Shown here: positions 18,047 through 26,123 of the stretch, one piece after another
How positions within the stretch are numbered: the first letter of the stretch is position 1
Layout of the letters: the number at the start of each line of letters is the position of its first letter
Assembly: GCA_913057825.1 (NCBI GenBank)
Contig: CAJXOW010000015.1
Coordinates: 1 to 60,474, forward strand
Origin: an uncultured Balneolaceae bacterium
Lineage (GTDB): Bacteria; Bacteroidota; Rhodothermia; Balneolales; Balneolaceae
Length of the DNA: 60,474 nucleotides
Direction: 5' to 3'
Made by a program: the position numbers and the translations under genes
Notes under the pieces: generated by a model
Seen by the model: the letters and a program-made list of their open reading frames with translations, nothing else
The model's database searches: none
What the model was told of the DNA's origin: nothing

Positions 18047-19368
18047 TCCTTTTTATCAACTTCAGCTCGAAAGTGGGTTGGGACTGCTTGAAATTGGCGG
18101 CGCATCAACCATATCAGAACGATGGTAATCAACAGGTAAATAAAGGTAATCAGGATTAAAGTATATACAATGCCGGGCATGGGAGTTAACGATTCCTCCA
18201 CCTTCATTATCTTGTAGATTATCCAGGGCTGTCGACCCACTTCGGTTACCACCCACCCCGCCTCAAGTGCGATAAATCCCATGGGCGTCATAACAGCCGC
18301 CAATCGTAAAAACCAATTGCTGAATATTTTAGGCCTCCCTTTCCAATACAATAGCAGGTACAGCAAGGCGAGCGCCGCCATCAGCATGCCCAATCCCACC
18401 ATGATTTGAAAGGCATAGTGAACGATCGCAACTGGCGGCCAGTGCTCGCGGGGTATCTCTTCGAGCCCGGTGACTTCGGCATCTAAATCGCCATGGGCCA
18501 GAAAGCTCAACAAACCCGGAATTCGAAAGCCATAATCCACCGTTTGTTTTTCTACATTCGGAATTCCACCTATAAGCAATCCGGCAGAACGCTCCGTTTC
18601 GAAGTGCGCCTCCATCGCCGCAAACTTGGCCGGTTGTCGGTCCGCCACATCTTTGGCCGAATAATCTCCACTGACAGGCTGCAGCAAAGCTGCTATCGCC
18701 GCAAAACTCATGGCGATTTTCAATGCTTTTCGATGAAAAAGGTTCCCCCGGTCGCGCAGCAATAATATGGCATGCACTCCGGCCACCGCGAATCCTGTAC
18801 TGACGAAAGCAGCCAGCGTCATATGAATGGTTTCCGACACCCAGGCGGCGTTGAACATAGCATCTACGGGATCAATATTAACGGCCTGTCCGTTCACCCA
18901 GTCAAATCCTTCCGGGCTGTTCATCCACGCATTGGCTGACATTACAAAAATGGCCGAAGCCACCCCCGCTATGCCAACCACCAGCCCGGAGGTCCAGTGG
19001 GCCCACCTGTTCAGCTTATCCCATCCATACAAAAAGAGTCCGAGGGCGATAGCTTCAACAAAAAACGCCGCTCCCTCCCATGAAAAGGGCATGCCGATTA
19101 TCGGGCCCGCCTTTTCCATGAAAGTGGGCCACAGCAGTCCCAGTTCAAAGGAAAGCACCGTGCCCGAGACCGCCCCCGTAGCGAAAAAGATGGCCACGCC
19201 CTTCGACCATGCCTTGGTCAGTTCTTTATAGACCTCGTCTCCGCTCTTTAGCCAACGCCATTCAGCAAAGGCCATAAAAAACGGCATGGCCATTCCGATG
19301 CAGGCAAAAACGATATGAAACCCCAGCGACAAAGCCATTTGCCACCGGGCGGCTAGCAAGTCCTCCAT
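18043..19368 (-). CDS. cydA: Cytochrome bd ubiquinol oxidase subunit I
   Basis: 441 residues with nine predicted helices. Heme ligands H18 (ALSLGFHIVFACIGM) and H182 (SETIHMTLAAFVSTGF) and the acidic channel residues E98 and E105 (FSWEGAAFFVEAI) are present; GRQPWIIY is the expected motif near the C-terminus. The quinol loop is short (about residues 245-300), as in the cyanide-insensitive or qOR-short subgroup. Bd oxidases work at low oxygen and resist sulfide, cyanide and nitric oxide. Co-transcribed with cydB; the same-strand ankyrin and octaheme genes may belong to the same respiratory response. Confidence 0.97.
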   Translation of the reverse strand: MEDLLAARWQMALSLGFHIVFACIGMAMPFFMAFAEWRWLKSGDEVYKELTKAWSKGVAIFFATGAVSGTVLSFELGLLWPTFMEKAGPIIGMPFSWEGAAFFVEAIALGLFLYGWDKLNRWAHWTSGLVVGIAGVASAIFVMSANAWMNSPEGFDWVNGQAVNIDPVDAMFNAAWVSETIHMTLAAFVSTGFAVAGVHAILLLRDRGNLFHRKALKIAMSFAAIAALLQPVSGDYSAKDVADRQPAKFAAMEAHFETERSAGLLIGGIPNVEKQTVDYGFRIPGLLSFLAHGDLDAEVTGLEEIPREHWPPVAIVHYAFQIMVGLGMLMAALALLYLLLYWKGRPKIFSNWFLRLAAVMTPMGFIALEAGWVVTEVGRQPWIIYKIMKVEESLTPMPGIVYTLILITFIYLLITIVLIWLMRRQFQAVPTHFRAEVDKKE

Positions 19369-19509
19369 AAATATAATCTTGCAATTTTTCTAATAAACAC
19401 AATACAAGTAACTATTTTATAATGAGTGAAAAAAGCATTTCCTGAGCTGTAACCCCTGACAGTGATCCATACTCCTAAAAAGAAGTCTTTCACCTTTCAC
19501 CTAACTTAT

Positions 19510-20967
19510 TCACTCTCTCCAGGGCTGTTCTTCGGACATCCGTTCCATCGCATTACGTTCGGTTTCGGCTCCCTTATCGTCCTGCTGCTTCATCCAGGCG
19601 TCGAGCTCTTTTTTCAGGCGTTCTTTAACCTCAGCATAATGCGGATTATCGGCAAGATTATTTAGCTCGTAGGGATCTACTCTGTTATCGTAGAGCTCAA
19701 ATTCCGGTCGCCGCTTATACCAGTTAACCCGCCATTGGGCAAAGGGATCCCCCTCACTGGCTTTGCGCTCCCATGACTCGAACGGGCCATATCCCCTTGT
19801 GACCAGATTGGTAAACTCATTTTCGTGATTCAAATTCCATATCAGCCGGTAATCTTTGGACCGTACCGTTCGGATACCATAAGCTTCCGGACCGTTGTAA
19901 ATGCCTTTGGAGGTCTGCTCGCTGAAAGCATATTGGTGATGCTCACCGCTTTCACCGGTTAACACAGGCATAAAACTCTTTCCGTCGAAATCGTGTTCTT
20001 CAGGATTTCCACCGGCCGCTTCCAAAATGGTGGGCACGACATCTACATACTGAATCATCGCATCAGTCGACCGACCCGGTTCCACTACGCCCGGCCACCG
20101 AACCACCGCCGCCGAACGCACGCCGGTATCGTAACAAGTCCACTTGCAATGCGGCAGGTGCGATCCCTGCTCACTCAGGTAGATCACGATGGTATTATCG
20201 GCCTGCCCGGTATCCTCCAGGTGCTGCAGAACCGTGCCAACCTGGTGATCCATATAGGTTATCTCGGCATAATATTTCGACATCGCTTCCCTCGTTTCCG
20301 GAGTATCTACCACGTAAGGCGGCAGAGTAATCTCTTCCGGGTCATAAGTATAGTCCAATCCACGATTCCAGGGACCATGGGACTGATTCGACGATACCAT
20401 CAAGCTCCACGGATTCGATTTGTGATCTTCCATATACTTGCGAATCTTATCCAGGTGAAGGTCGACCCCTTTACCCCCATCGTGATGACGTCCGCCAAGA
20501 TCTTCGAATGGGAAATTTTCAAGGGGCGCTTCGTGGCGTTTTCCAATGATCGCCACTTCATAGCCCAGGTCTCCCAGATAATGCGGCATGCTCTTGATAT
20601 CGGGATATACCTTGCTGTGATTGGGCCATGCACCATTGCGAACCGGGTGAATGCCGGAGTAGAGACTCATTCGAGTAGGTGCACACATCGGAGCCGAATT
20701 AAAAGCGTATTCAAATCGAATGCCCTGGGAAATCAGGTTTTCGATATTGGGAGCATGCACCTGTTCATTGCCATAGCTGGGAATATCGTGATAGGTGAGA
20801 TCGTCCGACATAAAAATCAGTACATTGGGTGGGTTATCCGATCCACGACCCAAAACATTAAAACCGGACAGCCCCGTCAAAGCCATTCCACCGGCACCTA
20901 TAGCCGTATTCTTGAGAAAAGTTCGACGATTTATCTTGCCTTTATTTTGATCTTTCTGATTACTCAT
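19510..20967 (-). CDS. Tat-exported type I sulfatase
   Basis: 485 residues. A twin-arginine signal (INRRTFLKNTAIGAGG) is followed by the sulfatase fold: LIFMSDDLTYHD metal site and the formylglycine motif C95-APTR in MCAPTRMSLYSGIHP, then GKRHEAP and a substrate-binding TIVIYLSEQGSHLPHCKW. C95 must be converted to formylglycine before the enzyme can remove sulfate esters; no maturation enzyme gene is in this window. Tat export fits a protein folded or modified in the cytoplasm. The target is not readable; sulfated polysaccharide is the usual substrate of such marine-type enzymes. It stands alone, 140 bases upstream of cydA on the same strand. Confidence 0.93.
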   Translation of the reverse strand: MSNQKDQNKGKINRRTFLKNTAIGAGGMALTGLSGFNVLGRGSDNPPNVLIFMSDDLTYHDIPSYGNEQVHAPNIENLISQGIRFEYAFNSAPMCAPTRMSLYSGIHPVRNGAWPNHSKVYPDIKSMPHYLGDLGYEVAIIGKRHEAPLENFPFEDLGGRHHDGGKGVDLHLDKIRKYMEDHKSNPWSLMVSSNQSHGPWNRGLDYTYDPEEITLPPYVVDTPETREAMSKYYAEITYMDHQVGTVLQHLEDTGQADNTIVIYLSEQGSHLPHCKWTCYDTGVRSAAVVRWPGVVEPGRSTDAMIQYVDVVPTILEAAGGNPEEHDFDGKSFMPVLTGESGEHHQYAFSEQTSKGIYNGPEAYGIRTVRSKDYRLIWNLNHENEFTNLVTRGYGPFESWERKASEGDPFAQWRVNWYKRRPEFELYDNRVDPYELNNLADNPHYAEVKERLKKELDAWMKQQDDKGAETERNAMERMSEEQPWRE

Positions 20968-21185
20968 ATTTACAATAATTTAAGTGATCTATATTAATTT
21001 ACCGGCTTTTCAGGACGTGAACCGTTTACAGACCTCCAATGACCATCCAAAAATTCCAACCTGATTAAAAATAACTGACTCACTTTTAAATACAATTACT
21101 TTTTTATCACACTTTCAAGATACTGACTTGTCGTCACGATTTCATCGCTAAACTAATGTAAATACCAACTATATCTCCTTTCGTT

Positions 21186-21746
21186 ATGGCATTTATCGAT
21201 ATCATTGAACCGGAACAGGCTACCGGCACCCTTAAAACGATATATGAGGATTTAAAAGAGAAACGGGGCAAGCTGGCCCGAATACATAAAATTCAGAGTC
21301 TCCATCCGGAATCAATCGTGGCGCACATGGACCTCTACATGTCGATTATGTTCGGGAAATCCCCCTTGAGTCGGGCTCAACGCGAAATGCTGGGAGTGGT
21401 GGTATCAGCAAAAAATCGATGCGAATACTGTCAGCAGCATCACGGAGAAGCGCTAAATGCTTATTGGAAAGACGAAACCAAAGTGAAACAGTTGAGCAAT
21501 GATTACAAGCAACTGGACCTGGACGAAACAGAGCACCGGCTCTGTCAGTTTGCAGAAAAACTGACCGCAAATCCCGGGACGATCAATGAGAAGTCGGAGT
21601 TGCAGCCGTTAAGAGAAGTCGGACTGGATGATCGGGCTATCCTGGACGCCGTACTGGTTATCAGTTACTTCAATTTCGTAAATCGCATCGTGCTGGGCTT
21701 GGGGGTCGAAACCGACGAAGAGGAGTTTAAAGGATACCATTATTAA
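21186..21746 (+). CDS. AhpD-like peroxidase-related protein (carboxymuconolactone decarboxylase fold)
   Basis: 186 residues, cytoplasmic. The AhpD signature is clear: C79-EY-C82-QQHH with H85/H86, inside AQREMLGVVVSAKNRCEYCQ. The CXXC pair and the histidine support thiol-based hydroperoxide reduction in AhpD; in the wider family some members only share the fold. Length is typical of the peroxidase-related subfamily. It is a single gene that converges on feoB (15 bases between stops), so linkage to iron uptake is by position only. Confidence 0.9.
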   Translation: MAFIDIIEPEQATGTLKTIYEDLKEKRGKLARIHKIQSLHPESIVAHMDLYMSIMFGKSPLSRAQREMLGVVVSAKNRCEYCQQHHGEALNAYWKDETKVKQLSNDYKQLDLDETEHRLCQFAEKLTANPGTINEKSELQPLREVGLDDRAILDAVLVISYFNFVNRIVLGLGVETDEEEFKGYHY

Positions 21747-21760
21747 GCTTCTTAAAACGA

Positions 21761-23674
21761 TCAAGTAAAGATCAGGCGCATACTCGTTGCCAGCGTTAAT
21801 GCTATGATCAATGTGATTGCGGCTATCGTCACCGCCCAGCGGGTACCCAGTTCTTTACGCAATACGACCAGCGTGGCGAGGCAGGGCAGGTAAAAGGTTA
21901 CAAAGATGGCAAAGGTCATAATTTGAGTACTCGTAAGTACGGCCGCTATTTGATGGGTGCCGAGCGCTTGCATTAACATAATGAGGGAGAGCTCTTTTCG
22001 TAAAACCCCGAATATTAAAGTAATTCCCGTAGCCACCGGCAAACCAAGCAGTAACGTAAGCGGTGACAAGGCCGCATTGATCGATTTTTCCAGTCCATAA
22101 AATTGAGCAATGCCCAGCAATATACTTCCGGCGACCAATAGGGGCCACGCGATGGTTACGAACTCGCGCACCCGATACCAGACCTTCTGTAACGCCGATC
22201 GCAGCGACGGCATGCGGTACGGGGGGACCTCCATTAGCATGCCGGGCATTTCAGAGGGCATTAACGCGGAAAGAACCCGGCTCGTAACAGCGATAACCAA
22301 AATATTCAACCCGTAAATAGCCAAAGCAGCCGGTACCCCAAGATAATATCCCACTAATCCCATAATCACCACACTTCGAGCCGAACAGGGAATAAGCGTA
22401 GACATCACCGCTGCTATAATTTTGTCCCTCGTCGAATTGAGAATCCTGGTTGCCATAATTGCCGGAACGCTGCAACCGTATCCCAGCATAGCCGGCATGA
22501 TCGCCGACCCCTGCAGGCCCACCTTATTCATAAAGCTGTCGGTCAGATAAGCCATGCGAGGAAGATATCCGACATCTTCCAGCAGCGTTAAAAGAAACAG
22601 TAAAGGAACCAGGTAGGGCAAAACAATAGCGATCCCGGCCCCGACCCCCGACAGTCCGCTCTGGATCACAACGTACCATAACGTCCCGGGAATCAGGCCA
22701 CCCAGCAACTGCTGCTCCAGCAAGTGGTATCCTTCTAACAGGGGTTCTTCCATCATTGCTCCCACCCCGAACGCAATATAAAATAGACCGACCAACACCC
22801 CGAAAAGCACTACATATCCCCATATGGGATGCAATAACCATTCATCCAGGCGATCCAACAAACGAGCTTCGACAGCAGTCTCATCGATTACCTGATCCGC
22901 GAGATCCGCCGCTGTCTGTTGTCGATCACGCAGCAGAACGGTATCCACCGGCAGTTGCTTATCTTTTTCCAGGCGATGCTGCATCTGCTGAATCGTATTC
23001 GACAACCCATTGGTGCCGATCGACCCGTTTTTACTCAGCTCATAGCTCTCTCCTTCCAGCAAGCGAGCGGCTGCATACCGGGTAGATAATACTTCGGGAA
23101 TGGACATATTTTCAATGTATGCCGACAACTCATCGATAACAGCTTCAATTTCAGCCGTATACGAAATTCCGCGATCGGTAACCAGATTTTGTTTCGGTGC
23201 ATGACGAATCGCCTCCACCAGTTCAGGTAAACCTTTATGTTTGGTTGCGACGGTCTCAATAACCGGCACCCCCAGCATTTGCCCCAACTTATCTGAATTG
23301 ACTTTCTGGCCGTTGCGCAATGCTTCATCGGTCATGTTTAAAACAACCACCATCGGGATATGGTAGTCGAGCAGCTCCATCGTCAACGGTAACCCGGACT
23401 CCAGTTGGGAAGCATTTAAAATATTTACAATGACGTCGGGGTCCTCGTCAATCAAGTAATCCAGCACACTCCGTTCGATCTCGTAGGGGGCTGTCAGATT
23501 ATACACCCCGGGAAGATCCACCATTTCCACCGATTTTCCACCCAGCCGAACCGTGCTCCGCATAAACTTAACCGTCGTGCCCGGAAAATTGGAAACGACC
23601 GACTTATAACCTGCAATCGCATTGAAAACGGTGCTTTTCCCCGTATTCGGTGGCCCAACCAGTACGGCCTTCAT
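21761..23674 (-). CDS. feoB: Ferrous iron transporter FeoB
   Basis: 637 residues: an N-terminal G domain (1-165), a helical spacer, then the membrane part with two Gate motifs. The G1 loop is GPPNTGKST (residues 7-15) rather than the common GNPNxGKT/S; DLPGVYNL (G3) and VVLNMTDEA (G4) are present. Gate regions include LPYLVPLLFLLTLLEDVGYL and GYGCSVPAIMATRI, with the conserved Cys in GCSVP. It moves Fe2+ across the inner membrane with GTP hydrolysis. It overlaps the feoA stop by four bases. At 637 residues it is shorter than E. coli FeoB (773), consistent with lack of a FeoC-related tail. Confidence 0.96.
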   Translation of the reverse strand: MKAVLVGPPNTGKSTVFNAIAGYKSVVSNFPGTTVKFMRSTVRLGGKSVEMVDLPGVYNLTAPYEIERSVLDYLIDEDPDVIVNILNASQLESGLPLTMELLDYHIPMVVVLNMTDEALRNGQKVNSDKLGQMLGVPVIETVATKHKGLPELVEAIRHAPKQNLVTDRGISYTAEIEAVIDELSAYIENMSIPEVLSTRYAAARLLEGESYELSKNGSIGTNGLSNTIQQMQHRLEKDKQLPVDTVLLRDRQQTAADLADQVIDETAVEARLLDRLDEWLLHPIWGYVVLFGVLVGLFYIAFGVGAMMEEPLLEGYHLLEQQLLGGLIPGTLWYVVIQSGLSGVGAGIAIVLPYLVPLLFLLTLLEDVGYLPRMAYLTDSFMNKVGLQGSAIMPAMLGYGCSVPAIMATRILNSTRDKIIAAVMSTLIPCSARSVVIMGLVGYYLGVPAALAIYGLNILVIAVTSRVLSALMPSEMPGMLMEVPPYRMPSLRSALQKVWYRVREFVTIAWPLLVAGSILLGIAQFYGLEKSINAALSPLTLLLGLPVATGITLIFGVLRKELSLIMLMQALGTHQIAAVLTSTQIMTFAIFVTFYLPCLATLVVLRKELGTRWAVTIAAITLIIALTLATSMRLIFT

Positions 23675-23916
23675 TCCAATACCTCTACTTTTATTTTTAA
23701 GGCCATGCCGCGGCCGATTGCGGTCTTGTTTCCATTTTGTTCGATCAAGATAGGACCTGCAAAAGGCGCACTGTTAACCAGTTTTATCTCGGACCCGATA
23801 CTCAGCCCCATACGTCGAATAAACTGGCGCATTCTGGACCCACCTTCCAACCCGGTTATCTTTAGCTTCCTGTTCCGGGGAACATTCGTAAGTAATTCGC
23901 CTGGTGTGTCAATCAT
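23671..23916 (-). CDS. feoA: FeoA-family ferrous iron transport accessory protein
   Basis: 81 residues, a small SH3-like beta-barrel. Recognisable features are the RNRKLKITGLEGGSRMRQFI strand pair, RRMGLSIGSEIKLVNSAPF and a GMALKIKV end, all typical of FeoA. It is thought to modulate FeoB. Stop and feoB start overlap by four bases, so they form a feoAB operon. Promoter region: a short palindrome lies 36-51 bases before the start. Confidence 0.93.
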   Translation of the reverse strand: MIDTPGELLTNVPRNRKLKITGLEGGSRMRQFIRRMGLSIGSEIKLVNSAPFAGPILIEQNGNKTAIGRGMALKIKVEVLE

Positions 23917-23951
23917 CTACCTAGCATATCCTGTTAAACTTCTATTACAAT

Positions 23952-23967
23952 CCTCAATTGCTTGAGG
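23952..23967. promoter_or_regulatory. Short palindrome upstream of feoAB
   Basis: CCTCAATTGCTTGAGG: 6-base arms and a 4-base centre, placed 36-51 bases before the feoA ATG where an operator would sit. It resembles neither a Fur nor a classic DtxR box closely. A short-arm palindrome can occur by chance. Confidence 0.25.
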
Positions 23968-24022
23968 ACCATTTTGGGCCTTCAAAAACTATTGCCATTA
24001 CGTAAGACACATGGTTCTAAAA

Positions 24023-24490
24023 CTAGCGCAACCATCGTACCCGACCCTTTTGACCCGCCCAACGGGGACGCAAAGACTCGTCTCTGAGCACATAGTCCTT
24101 TCCGCCAAACGACAGAACCTCAACGATATAAAAGTTTTTCGGTAATTTTTCGGTCTGAAATGCTTCAAACGATATCTCCATTCCTTTCTGAAGTCGGGTA
24201 GTGATATCGGTCAGCACCGGTTCGGGTCCCAGGTGAAGATTCAAGGATTGATCATCAGTATCCTTTACCAGCAAATGAACTCCAATGGGATATCGTCCGG
24301 TCGTCTGCTTACACTCCTCAACCACGACTTCCTCTATCACGGCAGAACCCGTTACCTGCTTGGTCACGGCCTGGCTGCGTACCACTCCTTCCGTGTCACC
24401 CATTCCACGCTGAGCATGGGCAACGTTGTTCGACAACGGCACAACTACCCACCACAACAAGATAAAACACAAGACTAATAGTCGTTTCAT
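24023..24490 (-). CDS. Exported small protein of unknown function, possibly OB-fold
   Basis: 155 residues with a clear signal peptide (LLVLCFILLWWVVVPLSNNVAHAQ). The mature part has a repeated strand pattern: SAVIEEVVVEECKQTTGRYP, GVHLLVKDTDDQSLNLHLGP, then LQKGMEISFEAFQ and a tryptophan-rich basic end (RWAGQKGRVRWLR). The pattern, a strand pair then NLHLGP, recalls periplasmic OB-fold proteins of the MamX/YdeI kind, a weak impression. It lies about 100 bases upstream of feoA on the same strand and could be co-regulated. No function assigned. Confidence 0.75.
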   Translation of the reverse strand: MKRLLVLCFILLWWVVVPLSNNVAHAQRGMGDTEGVVRSQAVTKQVTGSAVIEEVVVEECKQTTGRYPIGVHLLVKDTDDQSLNLHLGPEPVLTDITTRLQKGMEISFEAFQTEKLPKNFYIVEVLSFGGKDYVLRDESLRPRWAGQKGRVRWLR

Positions 24491-24749
24491 GGCAGTACCG
24501 GTTTAAATTAATATTTCCATACCTTAATATCTTAAATACTTGGATCATTGGCAATGAGGCATCCCATTTTATTCATATTCAATCTAAGTAAAAATATATT
24601 TAAACTATTCTACCTTACTTTTAGATTACTTGATAGTTGAAATACGACTCATCCCCAATACTTAAAAACACCTGCTACTAAACTAATTCCGGCCGTCATC
24701 ACATGAACGCCGGATATTATTAACTCCAAATTTTGACTCCTGATTAACC

Positions 24750-25448
24750 ATGAAACACATCGGCATCATCGGCGGACTTAGCCCGGAATCGACGATTGAG
24801 TATTACAAACTGATCTGCAGCGAGTATAACAAAAAATACGGGGGATGGAGCTATCCTCACCTCACCATACGAAGTCTCAATCTCCAGGAAATAGCTGAGC
24901 TCTTTAAAGCCGACCGGTGGGATGAGATGGCCGACCGAATTGTGACTTCAATTCAAGACCTTGAAAAAGCGGGCGCCGATTTTTCCGCAATTGCAACCAA
25001 CACTCCTCACCAGGCGTATGAACGAATAAGCCGAAAATCGCCGCTATTTGTGCTCAGTATAATGGATGCTACCGCCCGCGCTATCCGTGACGACGACAAT
25101 CAAAAAGTGGGTTTGCTGGGTACTTTGCAAACGATGGAGTACGGGTACTATCAACGGAAGTTAAAGGAATATGACATTGAAACAATCATCCCTGAACAAG
25201 ACGATCGAAAGTACATTGATCAAGTTATATGGGATGAGCTGGTAACCGGAACAATTACCGAAAAAGCCAAAAAAGGGTATCTCGAGATAATTGAAAAACT
25301 TTGCGATCGAGGTGCGGAGGGTATCATCCTCGGATGTACTGAAATCCCTCTTCTTATCAAACCTGAAGACAGTCCCGTGACAACCTATGACACAACCACT
25401 CTTCATGCACATGCCATTCTGGATTACGCCCTGGCAAATGATATCTGA
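24750..25448 (+). CDS. Aspartate/glutamate racemase family protein (YgeA-like)
   Basis: 232 residues, cytoplasmic. Start HIGIIGGLSPESTIEYYKLI is characteristic. The N-terminal catalytic position is Thr (T83 in ATNTPHQ) and the C-terminal one is Cys (C196 in ILGCTEIPLL). E. coli YgeA (L-Asp/Glu racemase) uses the same Thr83/Cys197 pairing, so this is an intact member of that branch, not a dead two-cysteine enzyme. Such enzymes interconvert amino-acid enantiomers without a cofactor; D-amino acids could feed cell-wall or signalling pools. Single gene between unrelated neighbours; substrate unknown. Confidence 0.9.
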   Translation: MKHIGIIGGLSPESTIEYYKLICSEYNKKYGGWSYPHLTIRSLNLQEIAELFKADRWDEMADRIVTSIQDLEKAGADFSAIATNTPHQAYERISRKSPLFVLSIMDATARAIRDDDNQKVGLLGTLQTMEYGYYQRKLKEYDIETIIPEQDDRKYIDQVIWDELVTGTITEKAKKGYLEIIEKLCDRGAEGIILGCTEIPLLIKPEDSPVTTYDTTTLHAHAILDYALANDI

Positions 25449-25487
25449 TCCCACTTGATAAAACTACATTAATAATCGACAACTATC

Positions 25488-26033
25488 TTAGCCCATTTTC
25501 TTGAAGACATCAATCAGAAAACGGATATGCTCGCTGCGCTCCTTACCGATGAGTTCGGCTCCTTTATCGATCGCTTCCCGCGGAACATTGGAAGCAAAAC
25601 TGCTGTCTTTCAACTTTTTTCGCACACTGCTGACTTTCATATCCTGGAACCCATTAGGACGGACCAATGAGACGGCGTACATAAAACCGGATATTTCGTC
25701 ACATGCATATAGATACCGCTCTATCTCTTCCTCCGGTTCTTTGCCGGTTCGCTCGGGGGCATGGGCCTTAACGGCCTCCACAATCGACTCATCATATCCC
25801 TGTTCCGGAAGAATTTCATCCACGGCTTTAGCGGGATGTTCTTCGGGATACTGCTCCCAGTCCAGATCGTGCAGCAGTCCGGCTGTCCACCACCGGTCAA
25901 CTTCCCCTTCATCCTTGCCCAACTCTCGGGCATAAGCCTCCATTGCCTCAGCTACCATGCGACAATGGTGCTGAAGGTTATCGTTACTGATATATTCTTC
26001 CAATAAAGCTTCTGAGTCATTTCGATCTATCAT
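25488..26033 (-). CDS. HD-domain phosphohydrolase
   Basis: 181 residues. Metal-binding HD signature: H22/H23 (LQHHCRMVAEAMEAYA), H55-D56 (AGLLHDLDWEQYPEEHP), then a later VKAHAPERTGKEPEEE with the third histidine, and CDEISGFMYAV with an Asp. This arrangement fits the HDIG-type hydrolases that act on nucleotides or related phosphate esters. Similar short single-domain proteins are usually annotated only as HDIG-domain hydrolases. No partner gene; converges on the racemase. Confidence 0.88.
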   Translation of the reverse strand: MIDRNDSEALLEEYISNDNLQHHCRMVAEAMEAYARELGKDEGEVDRWWTAGLLHDLDWEQYPEEHPAKAVDEILPEQGYDESIVEAVKAHAPERTGKEPEEEIERYLYACDEISGFMYAVSLVRPNGFQDMKVSSVRKKLKDSSFASNVPREAIDKGAELIGKERSEHIRFLIDVFKKMG

Positions 26034-26123
26034 AATTTAGCGGTTATTAATTTAGATTATCTCTGTTTGTAGTAATCAACTAAATAGTTCTATAATCCTA
26101 TTTGATTAAATATGTCAGTCATC

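Noticed and set aside
19993..20997. 334-residue open frame antisense to the Tat sulfatase
   Set aside because: Complete overlap with a well-supported sulfatase; no domain or signal seen.
24686..24720. GC-rich hairpin upstream of the racemase gene as a riboswitch
   Set aside because: Only a short stem (TCCGGC/GCCGGA) and no terminator or aptamer pattern seen.
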